In this document: one piece after another, positions 31,649 to 41,008 of the stretch
Layout of the letters: each line of letters starts with the position of its first letter
Numbering within the stretch: position 1 is the stretch's first letter
Source of the DNA: Frigoribacterium sp. JB110
GTDB lineage: Bacteria; Actinomycetota; Actinomycetes; Actinomycetales; Microbacteriaceae
Assembly: GCF_900163665.1 (NCBI RefSeq)
Contig: NZ_FUIA01000026.1
Coordinates: 186,001-250,000, forward strand
DNA length: 64,000 nt
Direction: 5' to 3'
The notes under the pieces: generated by a model
What the model saw: the letters and a program-made list of their open reading frames with translations, nothing else
What the model was told of the DNA's origin: nothing
The model's database searches: none
Position numbers and translations under genes: made by a program

Positions 31649-33274
31649 GTGCCTCCCACGTCGGCCGTTCCTGCGCCATCGGGCGGCCGCGGCCCGTTGC
31701 GAACGGTCCGTCGTGTCTCGAGCCTGTGGCGCGGCTCGCTGCGGTTCCGGACCACCCTCATCGCGGTCATCACGACTGTCGTCGCCGTGATGATCGCGTG
31801 CGTGTGGATGGCAGCGCAGATCCAGAGCGACCTGTTCGAATCCCGCAGCGTTCAGGTGCAGTCGGACGCGGCCCGCGCCGTGCAGATGGCGCAGGAGGAG
31901 CTGAGCGAGGCGGAGGACGCGACGGAGCGCACCGAGGCGGACGGGCTCATCAAACGCGCTTTCGACGTGCTCGTCGAGCAGTCGCGCACGTCGAGTGTCG
32001 TGTATCAGCGCGTCGACCAGACACCGTCGACGATTGCACCGCCGGACGGGGGCGCCGCCGATCTGCGGCCGGAGCTGGGGCTGGTCAGCGATGGATTGAG
32101 CGAGCGCGTGATCACGAGCGACCAGCAGTGGTGGCAGTCGGTCGAGCTGCGTGCGGAGGACGGCACGGTGAATCCCGGCATCATCGTCGGCCAGCAGCTC
32201 AACCTTCCGGGTGTCGGCGCATACGCGATCTACTTCGGCTACGACCTCGTCGATTCGAACGAGACCCTCGGCTTCGTGCAGCGCACGCTGTGGATCGCCG
32301 GCGTCCTGCTCGTCGCGATCGTCGGTCTGATCACGTGGCTGGTGCTGCGCTCGATCGCGGATCCGATCATCGAGGTGGCCGAGACCAGCCGCCGCATCGC
32401 AGACGGCGACCTGCAGGTGCGCATCCCCGTGGAGGGTGAGGACGAGCTCGCCGCGCTCGGCGCATCGTTCAACCAGATGGCGGACAGCATCGAGCAGCAG
32501 ATCCGCGAGCTGGCGGAGCTCTCGCTCGTGCAGCAGCGGTTCGTCTCGGATGTCTCGCACGAGCTGCGCACGCCGCTGACGACCATCCGGCTGGCGGCGG
32601 AGATGATCAACGACCAGCGCGAGAACCTCGACGGGGCGATGGCGCGCGCGGCGGAGCTGCTGTACGCGCAGGTCGCGCGCTTCGAAGAGCTGCTGGGCGA
32701 CCTGCTGGAGATCAGCCGCTACGACGCCGGTTCCGTGCAGCTCGAGCATGAGGCGATCGCGCTCGCGGCCACCACCGAGGACGTCGTCGACTCGATGCGA
32801 CAGCTCGCAGAGCAGCACGGAACCGACCTGAACGTGGTCGCGCCCGGCGGTCACACACCCGTCGACATGGACCCCCGTCGTGTGCGGCGCGTGCTGCGCA
32901 ACCTCATCGGGAACGCGATCGAGCACGGCGATGGCAGGCCGATCACGATCACCGTCGACAGTGATGAGACCGCGGTGGCCGTCGGCGTGCGCGATCAGGG
33001 CATCGGCATGACGGAGGAGGACAGCCAGCGCGTGTTCGACCGCTTCTGGCGCGCCGACCCCTCGCGCAAGCGATCGATCGGCGGAAGCGGTCTCGGGCTG
33101 TCGATCGCGCTGGGCGACGCCGTCCTGCACGGCGGCAGGCTCGAGGTGTGGTCGAGGCCAGGCAGCGGCACGAACTTCGTGCTCACACTGCCGCGCGGCG
33201 CGGGGGAGCGGCTGGCGTCCACCGGACCGGTGCCGCTCGAACCGGACGACGCGACTGAGGAGGATCTCCCATGA
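31649..33274 (+). CDS. mtrB: sensor histidine kinase MtrB
   Basis: This 541-residue kinase has two membrane segments (about residues 37-56 and 213-235) around an extracytoplasmic sensor region, then HAMP (SIADPIIEVAETSRRIADGD), HisKA with phosphorylated His304 in VSDVSHELRTPLTT, and an HATPase domain with N-box NLIGNAIEHG, G1 VRDQGIGM and G2 GGSGLGLSIA. It phosphorylates MtrA. The GTG at 31649 lies only 3 nt after the mtrA stop, and the stop overlaps lpqB (ATGA), so the three are cotranscribed. The predicted N-terminus is Pro/Ser-rich and basic before the first membrane helix. Confidence 0.97.
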   Translation: MPPTSAVPAPSGGRGPLRTVRRVSSLWRGSLRFRTTLIAVITTVVAVMIACVWMAAQIQSDLFESRSVQVQSDAARAVQMAQEELSEAEDATERTEADGLIKRAFDVLVEQSRTSSVVYQRVDQTPSTIAPPDGGAADLRPELGLVSDGLSERVITSDQQWWQSVELRAEDGTVNPGIIVGQQLNLPGVGAYAIYFGYDLVDSNETLGFVQRTLWIAGVLLVAIVGLITWLVLRSIADPIIEVAETSRRIADGDLQVRIPVEGEDELAALGASFNQMADSIEQQIRELAELSLVQQRFVSDVSHELRTPLTTIRLAAEMINDQRENLDGAMARAAELLYAQVARFEELLGDLLEISRYDAGSVQLEHEAIALAATTEDVVDSMRQLAEQHGTDLNVVAPGGHTPVDMDPRRVRRVLRNLIGNAIEHGDGRPITITVDSDETAVAVGVRDQGIGMTEEDSQRVFDRFWRADPSRKRSIGGSGLGLSIALGDAVLHGGRLEVWSRPGSGTNFVLTLPRGAGERLASTGPVPLEPDDATEEDLP

Positions 33275-34980
33275 CGAAACCTGGTCGTCTGATCCGGGCA
33301 GTCGCCGTGCTCGCTGCGGGTGCAGCCGTGCTCGCCGCGTGCGCCGGCCTGCCGACGTCCGGGCCCGTCAACCCCGGGGTTCCGGCCGACGAGGTCGCCG
33401 ACGCACCGTTCCTGTACTACCCGGGAGGCCCGGCCGTCGGAGCGACGCCGGAGCAGATCGTCAGCGGCTTCGTGGAGGCGGCGACCAGCCCTGCGGAGGG
33501 CTGGACGACCGCCAGAGAATTCCTCACCTCCGCGTTCGCCGCCGACTGGGAGCCGGATGCGCACGTGACGATCGATGTTCCGAGCGCCAGGGCGTACGAC
33601 GCGGCGCGGCTCGAGGACGAGGGGATCGTCGAGGTCAGCGTCGAACCCGTCGCCACCGTCGACGAGCGCGGCGTCTACCGGGTGTCTGACACGACGCAGA
33701 CCCAGCTGGCATTCGAGCTCGAGCAGCGGGAGGACGGCGAGTGGCGCATCTCGCGAGCACCGGCAGGCATCGTGCTCGATCGCGATGTGTTCCCCGATGT
33801 CTACCACGACTACACGCTGCAGTACTACGACCCGACCTGGAGCTACCTCGTGCCTGACGTGCGCTGGTATCCGGCCGAGACGAGTGAGAGCAGGATCGCC
33901 GCCGAACTGCTCCGCGGCCCGAGCCCGTACGTCGCAGGCGGCGTCAAGACGGCGTTTCCTCGGGGCACGCAGCTGGCGGCCGCCGGGGTCGTCGTGGACG
34001 GCTCGACCGGCGCGGACATCACGCTCACGCAGGACGCGGCTTCGGCAGAGGGGGCGCAGACGAGCCGGATGCGCGCGCAGATCGCAGCGAGCCTGGCGAG
34101 CTTCGGCGTGCTGAGCGTCCGGCTGCACGCGGGAGGCGGTGATCTCACTGCCGAGGCGCACGTGCCGACGTCGACTCGACCCGATTCGCGCGCCCTCGTA
34201 CTGGGCGATACGGGGTACGACGAAGGCTTCGGATTCCTCGACGCGGGCGGATCGATCGACGACCTCTCGAGCTTCGGCAACGTCGCGGACGAGATCGGCG
34301 ACGCCACCTCGATCTCGCTGTCGTCCGACCGCACGGCCCTGATCCTGCAGGGCGAGGACGGTGTGGTCTCACGCCGCACCACCGACGGCGGCGCCCCACT
34401 CGATCAGCGAGACAACCTGATCGAACCGACGCTCGACCCGCAGGGCTTCCCGTGGAGTGTTCCAGAGGACGCGCCTGGTGAGCTCGTCGCGTACACGCAG
34501 GACTATCAGCCGCTGCCGATCGACAACGCCTTCGACGGAGCCCAGCGGGTGCTCGCGATGCAGGTGTCGCCTGACGGGGCCAGGATGGCCGCGCTGATCT
34601 CGACCGAGTCAGGCACATGGGCCGTCGCCATCCCGGTCATCAGGGACACGGACGGAACTCCGACGGCACTCGGGGAGCCCGTGGGCGTGACCGCGCTCGA
34701 TGGCGCGGGCATCGACGTGGCGTGGCTCGACGACAGTTCGATCGGCATCGTCGCGCGGGATTCGGCCGGCATCGAGGTCGTCCAGCAGCAGATCGGCGGC
34801 CCCGCGACGCGGATGTCGGCCGAGTCGGACACCACGGGCATCTCGGCGGGGTCGCAGCAGACGGTGGCGCGCCTGCTCAGCGACGGCGGCACCATGTACG
34901 TGCGCCGCGGGTCGACCTGGCAGGCCGCCGCAACCGGTATCGACGTGCTCGGCACCCAGCTCGGATCCCCGCGCGACTGA
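33271..34980 (+). CDS. lpqB: lipoprotein LpqB
   Basis: This 569-residue lipoprotein has lipobox LAAC (Cys24). A GerMN-like domain follows at about residues 60-300 (PEQIVSGFVEAATSP and ESRIAAELLRGPSPYVAGG), and then a beta-propeller C-terminal half (LALSSDRTAL-like repeats such as MQVSPDGARMAALISTESG). LpqB interacts with the MtrB sensor domain and modulates MtrA phosphorylation in mycobacteria. It is translationally coupled to mtrB. It ends 10 nt before the first 78-bp dyad element. Confidence 0.95.
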   Translation: MTKPGRLIRAVAVLAAGAAVLAACAGLPTSGPVNPGVPADEVADAPFLYYPGGPAVGATPEQIVSGFVEAATSPAEGWTTAREFLTSAFAADWEPDAHVTIDVPSARAYDAARLEDEGIVEVSVEPVATVDERGVYRVSDTTQTQLAFELEQREDGEWRISRAPAGIVLDRDVFPDVYHDYTLQYYDPTWSYLVPDVRWYPAETSESRIAAELLRGPSPYVAGGVKTAFPRGTQLAAAGVVVDGSTGADITLTQDAASAEGAQTSRMRAQIAASLASFGVLSVRLHAGGGDLTAEAHVPTSTRPDSRALVLGDTGYDEGFGFLDAGGSIDDLSSFGNVADEIGDATSISLSSDRTALILQGEDGVVSRRTTDGGAPLDQRDNLIEPTLDPQGFPWSVPEDAPGELVAYTQDYQPLPIDNAFDGAQRVLAMQVSPDGARMAALISTESGTWAVAIPVIRDTDGTPTALGEPVGVTALDGAGIDVAWLDDSSIGIVARDSAGIEVVQQQIGGPATRMSAESDTTGISAGSQQTVARLLSDGGTMYVRRGSTWQAAATGIDVLGTQLGSPRD

Positions 34981-34990
34981 CCCGATCCTC

Positions 34991-35068
34991 GCTGCCGAGA
35001 TGCGCACTTTTTGCCGAGATGCGCCGCTTTGGTCGTCGTTTCGGACGAAAAGTGCGCATCTCGGCAGC
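34991..35068 (+). repeat. 78-bp intergenic dyad element, copy A
   Basis: Two perfect 21-nt arms (34991-35011 and 35048-35068) enclose a 36-nt centre that starts with a second direct copy of TGCCGAGATGCGC. It shares 60 of 78 positions, without gaps, with the reverse complement of 53851-53928. The invariant core is CCGAGATGCGCCGCTT (35014-35029). The arm half-sites read CCGAGATGCGCACTT. It occupies the gap between lpqB and the comF-like gene. No coding capacity is seen. Confidence 0.85.
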
Positions 35069-35109
35069 CAGCGCGCGGGCATCCGGATGATCGGCGGCAC
35101 AGTGAGGGA

Positions 35110-35781
35110 ATGGACCGGATCCGCAGAGCGCTGAGCGAGGCGCTCGCGTTCGTGCTGCCGGTCGCATGCCCGGGGTGCGGAGCGCATGGCACGGCGCTCT
35201 GCGAGGCATGTCGCGAGCTGCTGGCGGATCGCGTGCTGGCCCGCGAACTCAGCGGCGGCATCGTCGCGAACGCCGCGCTGCCGTACGAAGGCGTCCCCGC
35301 CATGGCGATCAGGGCCATGAAGGAGCGCGGTCGCACCGACATCGCCAGAGCGTTCGCCCCCGCGATGCGCTCGGCGATGGTCGCTGCGGTGCACGACCTC
35401 GATCGCGCGGCGTTCGTGCCTGTGCCGACCTCGCGCAGGTCGATGCGCCTGCGAGGCTACCGAGTTCCCGACCTGCTCGTGCGCCGCGCCGGCGCGCCGG
35501 TCGTGCGACTGCTCCGTCCGGTGTTCGCGGCTGGCGATCAGCGCGCACTCGGGCGCGACCAACGGCGCCGCAACGTCGCAGGAACGCTGCGCGCCCGCCG
35601 GGCTGCGCGGAGAGGAGACCCGCCCGTCGTGATCGTCGACGATGTCATCACGACCGGTGCGACGTGCGAGGAGGCGGCGATCGCGCTGGCGGATGCGGGG
35701 TTCGATGTGGCCGGTGTCGTCGCGCTGGCCAGCACTCCGATGAGACAGGTTCGAGAGCCCGGCGCGATCGGCACGGAGTGA
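35110..35781 (+). CDS. ComF-family phosphoribosyltransferase-like protein
   Basis: This 223-residue protein has an N-terminal zinc-ribbon-like pair ACPGCGAHGTALCEACRE (two CxxC) and a C-terminal phosphoribosyltransferase fold with the PRPP loop VVIVDDVITTGATCEEAA near residue 175. FVPVPTSRRSMRLRGYRVPD is the ComF/GntX signature. In competent bacteria ComF helps DNA uptake, while in actinobacteria the role is unknown. The ATG at 35110 follows CACAGT (35098-35103) by 6 nt, another leaderless-type start. A longer in-frame start at 35011 lies inside the dyad element and is rejected. It keeps the lpqB-comF-hpf-secA order known from other actinobacteria. Confidence 0.88.
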   Translation: MDRIRRALSEALAFVLPVACPGCGAHGTALCEACRELLADRVLARELSGGIVANAALPYEGVPAMAIRAMKERGRTDIARAFAPAMRSAMVAAVHDLDRAAFVPVPTSRRSMRLRGYRVPDLLVRRAGAPVVRLLRPVFAAGDQRALGRDQRRRNVAGTLRARRAARRGDPPVVIVDDVITTGATCEEAAIALADAGFDVAGVVALASTPMRQVREPGAIGTE

Positions 35782-35874
35782 CTACACGCTATCGACTTCG
35801 GGCGGTGTTGTGAACCCGAATCGCCGACCGGATCGACAGACGGAATCCATGCGGAGACAACCGCCGTTCGGGTA

Positions 35875-35904
35875 GTGACAGGAGCGTGAATGGCGGACTA
35901 AGTT
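35875..35904 (+). promoter_or_regulatory. promoter of hpf
   Basis: GTGACA (35875-35880) and TAAGTT (35899-35904) are separated by 18 nt and give a leader of about 65 nt ending in GGGAGGCACCA before the ATG. The sequence fits a primary-sigma promoter. No clear stress-sigma signature was seen. Confidence 0.6.
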
Positions 35905-35974
35905 TTAGGGAACGCGACGCCAGGTCGCCCGAACAAAGGGTCGGCGGCAACGCCGACCGGAATGGGAGGCACCA

Positions 35975-36631
35975 ATGGACATCGACATCACGGGAGTCGG
36001 CGTGAGCATCAGCGATCGCTTCCGCACGGTGGTGGAGGAGAAGTCCGCGCGAGTCGAGAACATCGCTCCGCGAGCGCTGTCCTTGGACGTCAAGGTCACG
36101 CATCGCGTGCACCGCAATCGGGTGGAGGAAGAGACGGTTGAACTCACGCTCGAGGGCAAGGGCCCGCTGGTCCGCGCTGAGGCGCGGGACGGCGACAAGT
36201 TCGCGGCCTTCGAGATGGCGATCGACAAGCTGATCGAGCAGGTGCGCAGGGCGAAGGACAAGAGGGTCAAGGCCCGCATCCACCCCAAGCGCGCTCACTT
36301 CGAGAAGGAGACGGGAGCGCTCGAGGGGATCGACGTGAAGCCGGCTCCGGACGATGTGATCCAGGCTGTGGCGACCGGAGTGGTGCCCGTGGTGCAGCAG
36401 GACGAGGAAGAGGAGTACTCGCCGGTCGTCATCAGGACGAAGGAGTTCGAGCCCGAGTGGATGACGGTCGAGGAAGCGGTCGACCGGATGGAACTGGTCG
36501 GCCACGACTTCTTCCTCTTCATCGACTCGCGCAGCGACCACCCGAGCGTCGTGTACCGGCGCCGAGGGTGGGACTACGGCGTCATCTCCCTCACGACGCA
36601 GACGCAGCCCGAGGTGGCGCTGGCCGGCTGA
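35975..36631 (+). CDS. hpf: long-form ribosome hibernation-promoting factor
   Basis: This 218-residue protein has an N-terminal HPF/YfiA domain (MDIDITGVGVSISDRFRTVV, LDVKVTHRVHRNRVEEETVE, AFEMAIDKLIEQVRRAKDK), a linker with an acidic run QQDEEEEY, and a C-terminal dimerisation domain (VIRTKEFEPEWMTVEEAVDR, FLFIDSRSDHPSVVYRRRGW, DYGVI). Long HPFs dimerise 70S ribosomes into inactive 100S particles in stationary phase or hypoxia. The ATG at 35975 follows GGGAGG. It is monocistronic by its own promoter and terminator. Confidence 0.96.
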   Translation: MDIDITGVGVSISDRFRTVVEEKSARVENIAPRALSLDVKVTHRVHRNRVEEETVELTLEGKGPLVRAEARDGDKFAAFEMAIDKLIEQVRRAKDKRVKARIHPKRAHFEKETGALEGIDVKPAPDDVIQAVATGVVPVVQQDEEEEYSPVVIRTKEFEPEWMTVEEAVDRMELVGHDFFLFIDSRSDHPSVVYRRRGWDYGVISLTTQTQPEVALAG

Positions 36632-36661
36632 GGCGCCCGCGCAGCCATGCAGAACGAGGAT

Positions 36662-36693
36662 GGGTGCTCCGAAACTCTGGATTCGGAGCACCC
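36662..36693. terminator. terminator between convergent hpf and the coiled-coil gene
   Basis: Perfect 12-bp stem GGGTGCTCCGAA/TTCGGAGCACCC with an 8-nt loop, between stops at 36631 and 36713. T-rich sequence after it is weak on both strands. It probably serves both genes. Confidence 0.75.
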
Positions 36694-36712
36694 GTCGTCG
36701 TTCGGGGAGGCG

Positions 36713-38029
36713 TCAGTCGAACATGTCGCCGATGAGGCCGCCGAGGAGAAGGCCGCCGACGGCGGGGCCCAGGATGCCTCCGCCGCCCATGCCGCCTCCG
36801 CGGCCGCCCATGCCCCAGTCGTCGTAGCCGCTGCGGTGCCTGTCGTCGTCGATGTCGCGCTGGGCGAGCTGCATCGCCTCATTCGCCAACTGGGAGATGC
36901 GCCTGGCCATGCCCTGCGACTCGCGCCTGGTGTCCTCGTTCGGCACCAGCGGCTCGACGTCGACGCGGAGCCGTTCGGCCTCGGCGAGCCTGGTGCGGGC
37001 GTCCGCACCGATGTGGCCGCGATGACCGCTGATCAGGCTGCGCGCGATCGACAGGGCGCGGTCCGCCGCGTCGATCTCGTGCCGCACGTGCGTGATCGAC
37101 GGCACGGGGTTCGCCGCCCGATCCCTCGCCTTGGCGACAGCCTCATCGAGCGCGGCATTCGCCTCGCGGAGCTTGGCGAGATCGTCGAACGGGTCGGTCG
37201 GCGCCCCGGGTCCAGGCAGATCCGACAGCGCCCGTTCGAGCACGGCGACCGCTGACGTGACGCCGGAGGTCTGAGGTTCCCGCCTGGCAGCGGCGATGTC
37301 GCCGCGGGAGTCGGCCACCACGTCGGCCAGCGTCGACTGCGCCCGCATCGCTTCGATCTCGAAGTCCTCGACGCCGTCGAGGATGGTCTTCGCGCGTCTG
37401 ACGGACTCCGTCGACGTCTCGAGCGCGGCAAGCGATTCCGGTGTGCGCCCGTCGTCGCGCCGCCGCTCGGCGACGCCCGCGGAGCGCGCGGCGAACTCGA
37501 GCAGCTGCTCGGCCTCATCCGGATTCGACGACACGCGCTGCATCGCCGCGGCGCTGTAGCGCTCGGTGAGCCGGTCGACGACGGCCTTCGCGTGCGGAAT
37601 CCGTTCGCGCAGAAGCTCGGCGTCGCGCCGGACGCCGTCGATGATCTGCGGGGCGCGTCTGACCCGCTCGATCTGCTCCTTCAGCGCATCCGTGCGTTCG
37701 TCGAGCACATCGTCTGCCCATTCGCACAGCTGCACGATCCGTGCGTTGCGCGTGCGCAGCTCCTCCGGTGTGTCCGGAATGTCGTCGTGGTTGAGCTGGT
37801 GCAGCCGGAAGGCCTCGCCCATGTGCGTGCGGACCGCCTCGATGCCCTGCCGCACGTCGCGAGTCGGCTCATCGCCGAGCTCGGCCTGTGCGAACGAGAC
37901 CTCGTCCGCGGTCGACCTGATCCGCTCATCCGTCGCCACAAGTGCCGCCTGCGCACGCTTGGCGAGATCGGCGTCCTCCGCGGACTGCCGCTCGTCGGCC
38001 TGGCGATTGCGCTTTCCCCAGAAACCCAT
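36713..38029 (-). CDS. coiled-coil protein with glycine-rich hydrophobic C-terminus
   Basis: This 438-residue protein is nearly all helical and charged (heptad-like Leu/Ala spacing from residue 15 to about 395, for example ELRTRNARIVQLCEWADDVL). It ends with a Gly-rich linker (WGMGGRGGGMGGGG) and a short hydrophobic tail GPAVGGLLLGGLIGDMFD. That ending resembles the C-terminus of TPM-domain (YgcG-like) proteins of actinobacteria, but no TPM domain or signal peptide is present. It may be a membrane-surface scaffold. The ATG at 38029 follows TAGGAT by 6 nt (leaderless type). I do not recognise a function. Confidence 0.75.
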   Translation of the reverse strand: MGFWGKRNRQADERQSAEDADLAKRAQAALVATDERIRSTADEVSFAQAELGDEPTRDVRQGIEAVRTHMGEAFRLHQLNHDDIPDTPEELRTRNARIVQLCEWADDVLDERTDALKEQIERVRRAPQIIDGVRRDAELLRERIPHAKAVVDRLTERYSAAAMQRVSSNPDEAEQLLEFAARSAGVAERRRDDGRTPESLAALETSTESVRRAKTILDGVEDFEIEAMRAQSTLADVVADSRGDIAAARREPQTSGVTSAVAVLERALSDLPGPGAPTDPFDDLAKLREANAALDEAVAKARDRAANPVPSITHVRHEIDAADRALSIARSLISGHRGHIGADARTRLAEAERLRVDVEPLVPNEDTRRESQGMARRISQLANEAMQLAQRDIDDDRHRSGYDDWGMGGRGGGMGGGGILGPAVGGLLLGGLIGDMFD

Positions 38030-38076
38030 GCTCCGATCCTACGGTCGCTGTCTGTGCCCCGGATGCGGCAGCGCGG

Positions 38077-40971
38077 TCACGAGATCGCCGTACGGCGGGA
38101 CAGGTCGCTGCGTCGCGGAGTCACGAGCCAGGATGCGGCGGCCAGCGCGAGCGGCAGCCCCACGCCGAGCACGGCGAGGAAGAACCACGGCACGTCGGCC
38201 ATCGAGAGGTCGATGCCGCTGCGTGAGCTGATCATCACGCTGCCGAGCACGGGAAGGATGCCCGTGACCGCACCGGTGAGGCACCCGGAACCGGTGATGA
38301 TCAGCCCCTGCCAGAACGTCACAGACCGGCGCAGTCGGGGTGCGCCGCCCACCGCGGCGAGGGTCGCATCGTCCGAGCGGCGCTCGACTCGCGACAGCCC
38401 GAGCGCGACGGCGCTTGCACCGACGACCAGCACGGCGGTGCCGGCCAGCACGAGCCACAACCAGGTCGCCGTCTCCTCCGGACCGGATTCGAGGGTCGCT
38501 CCCGCTGAGTCGGTGCCGTCGGGGAACTGGAGTGCGATCGACGACAGCTGCTCGGTGAGACGGTCCTGCACCTCCTGGCTCGGCGGGTCGTCGTAGGCGG
38601 CGACAGCACCCTGGAACGTCGCCATGAGCCCGAGTTCCTCGGCCGTGTCGGGTGCGACGAAGATCTCCCGTCCCATCTGCATCGGGCCCGCATCGATCGC
38701 GATGCCGGGCAGCGCCGTGGCCGCTACCGGTTCGGGGGAGGCGTCCGGATCGCTGCGTTCGAACTGGCCGTACGTCCAGGTGTTGATGATGAGCTCGTCA
38801 TCAGCCTCGCTCAGCCACGCCTCGTCGGTGACGATCGCTGCGCCATCGGCGTAGCCGGCCATGGCGGCATCCGGGATCGCTGTTCCCGTCACGGTGGCGA
38901 GCTCGTCCGCGGCGACCACATTGATCTGTGAGCGAGCGCCTGATCCGGCCACCTCTCCGAGCTTCGCCCCGAGTGGGCTCTGGCACAGGTCCCAGCCGGC
39001 GTCGCCGTCGGCCAGATCGGCGCACGAGACGTAGCGCTGCAGCTCGGGGCTGATCACCTCGGCATCCGCCTGGAGACCGGGGCCTCCCGACCGGACGTCG
39101 AGAGTGGCCCGGATGACACCGACCGACGCGGGAGAGGTGGCATCGAGTGCCGCCATCGCCTCCTCCTCCGCCTCCGCGGCATCAGGGAAGACCTCGAAGG
39201 TCTCGTAGTCGTAGGTGCTCACCCACATCCCGACGCTGCCGACCGGCGCCTGGTAGTACCAGTTCCGCGCGCTCTGCTCGCCGGTGGCGCCGACGAGCCC
39301 GAGCACCACGGATGCGGCGAAGGCGCACGCCGCGATCGCGCCGAACGCGGGCACGACGCGCGACGGCGCGGCGGCGGCATCCCTGGCGGCCAGACGAGCA
39401 CCGAGGCTGACCCGACTGAGCAGACGGGCGAGCACCGTGAGCAGCCAGTGCCCTGCGAGGATCACGCCGACCTGCAGCACGAGCGGCCCGGCGATGACGC
39501 CCGCCATCCCAGCGAAGATGAGCAGCGACGTCCACTGCGACCACGGCTCCGCGGTCACCCACATGACGAAGCCGGCGCCGGCGAGCGTCAGGGCGATGCC
39601 GACGAGGATCAGCAGGGATCCCCATTTCGGCCGGTCGGTGCGCAGGGCGACCGGCCTGCGGGCGCCGCGCAGAGCACCGATCACGTTCTGCCGCGATGCG
39701 CTGCGGGCGGGGGCGAGGGCGGCGAGCGTGCCGACGACCACCGCGAACGCGGCCACCGCGGCCAGGGCGAGCCACGGGATGTGCAGCCCCCACGGGTGCG
39801 TCGACGAGCCGTCGGCCGTGGCGGCGACGAGCCATGCCCCCACTCCGATCCCCGCACCGGTGCCGATGATTCCGCCGAGCAGCCCCAGCACCGTGCCCTG
39901 CAGCAGCACGATCCGGAACACGTCAGAGCGGGTGGCTCCGACCCCGGCGGCCATCGCGAGCTGACGCTGCTGGCGGCGGGCGCTCACGGCGAGCGCGGCA
40001 CCGGCGAGCAGGATGATCAGGTAGGCGGAGAACGCCATCACCGCGGCCGTCATCCCGGCGAAGACCAGCCCGCTCAGGCTGCTCGTGTCGAAGGCGGGCG
40101 ATGCGCCGTCGCCCGGATCCGCCGCCAGTGCGGGAACGTACGCGATCACGCCCTCGGCGTTGAGGTCGTACACCTCGTCGGCCGTCGGCGCCCATTCGGC
40201 GGCGAACCATGTCGTCGCGGCGGGGGATGCGTCGAGTCCTGCTGCCAGCGCGGGATTGTGCGGCAGGAACAGTCGCACGACCTCGTCGGCGTCCTGCGCT
40301 TCCCGCATCACCGCGGCGATGGTGAGCGTCACGTCTGGATCGTGCAGGCGGAGCACGTCGCCGACGTCGGCGCCGAGACGGTCGAGTGCTGCAGGCGACA
40401 CCGCCGCTTCATTCGGCCCGAGGGGCCGTGTGCCCGAGACGACGTCGAGCCTGCCGTCCAAACGGTGGTCGCCGATATCGCCGATCACTGCGGGCAGATG
40501 CGCCTCACCGCCGGCGGTCTCCGCGCGCACGCTGGTGCTCGTCAGCGTCAGCAGCTCGGTGTCCTGCGGCACGAACGGTTCGGGGGAGTCCGGCCTCTCG
40601 CCCTCGTCGTGAACGCGGCTGCCGTCGTCGGTGGTGTCGTACTCTACCCAGTCCGGATCGTCGAGGTACTGCTGGCGCGACGGGTCGGCGCCTCCCACGA
40701 TGCGCAGCCACGTCTCGGTTCCACCGACCGAGACGATGGCTTCCTCCTCGGCCGTGGGCATCTGGCTGTCGGCGTACACGGCGGCGGCGGAAGCCGCGGC
40801 CAGCGGCAGTGCGACCAGCAGTGCGACGAGGGCGCTCGTGCGCCAGTCTCGCCGCACCTGCCTCGCGGCGAGACGTGCCGCCGCGCGCCATCGTGCGAAT
40901 CTCGAGCGATGCTCCGGCGGTTCACCTGCTCCGGATGCTGTGCGCGCCGGCGCTTCGAGCGTCACCGCCAT
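38077..40971 (-). CDS. ABC transporter permease, FtsX/MacB type
   Basis: This 964-residue protein has about ten membrane segments in the FtsX-like duplicated layout. A first segment near residue 50 is followed by an extracytoplasmic domain to about 300, then a cluster of segments from about 310 to 560, a second extracytoplasmic domain, and a last set from about 840 to 950. GARLAARDAAAAPSRVVPAF and GVGATRSDVFRIVLLQGTVL are typical FtsX motifs. With the adjacent ATPase it probably forms an efflux or lipoprotein/peptide-release pump. It is the last gene of a padR-regulated operon, 37 bp after the ATPase. Confidence 0.88.
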   Translation of the reverse strand: MAVTLEAPARTASGAGEPPEHRSRFARWRAAARLAARQVRRDWRTSALVALLVALPLAAASAAAVYADSQMPTAEEEAIVSVGGTETWLRIVGGADPSRQQYLDDPDWVEYDTTDDGSRVHDEGERPDSPEPFVPQDTELLTLTSTSVRAETAGGEAHLPAVIGDIGDHRLDGRLDVVSGTRPLGPNEAAVSPAALDRLGADVGDVLRLHDPDVTLTIAAVMREAQDADEVVRLFLPHNPALAAGLDASPAATTWFAAEWAPTADEVYDLNAEGVIAYVPALAADPGDGASPAFDTSSLSGLVFAGMTAAVMAFSAYLIILLAGAALAVSARRQQRQLAMAAGVGATRSDVFRIVLLQGTVLGLLGGIIGTGAGIGVGAWLVAATADGSSTHPWGLHIPWLALAAVAAFAVVVGTLAALAPARSASRQNVIGALRGARRPVALRTDRPKWGSLLILVGIALTLAGAGFVMWVTAEPWSQWTSLLIFAGMAGVIAGPLVLQVGVILAGHWLLTVLARLLSRVSLGARLAARDAAAAPSRVVPAFGAIAACAFAASVVLGLVGATGEQSARNWYYQAPVGSVGMWVSTYDYETFEVFPDAAEAEEEAMAALDATSPASVGVIRATLDVRSGGPGLQADAEVISPELQRYVSCADLADGDAGWDLCQSPLGAKLGEVAGSGARSQINVVAADELATVTGTAIPDAAMAGYADGAAIVTDEAWLSEADDELIINTWTYGQFERSDPDASPEPVAATALPGIAIDAGPMQMGREIFVAPDTAEELGLMATFQGAVAAYDDPPSQEVQDRLTEQLSSIALQFPDGTDSAGATLESGPEETATWLWLVLAGTAVLVVGASAVALGLSRVERRSDDATLAAVGGAPRLRRSVTFWQGLIITGSGCLTGAVTGILPVLGSVMISSRSGIDLSMADVPWFFLAVLGVGLPLALAAASWLVTPRRSDLSRRTAIS

Positions 40972-41008
40972 GCACCGGCCCCCGCACCTTCCGGAACTGT
41001 GCGGCGCG

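Noticed and set aside
30899..33130. 743-codon - strand frame opposite mtrA-mtrB
   Set aside because: Shadow of the mtrAB coding strand; no family-like sequence.
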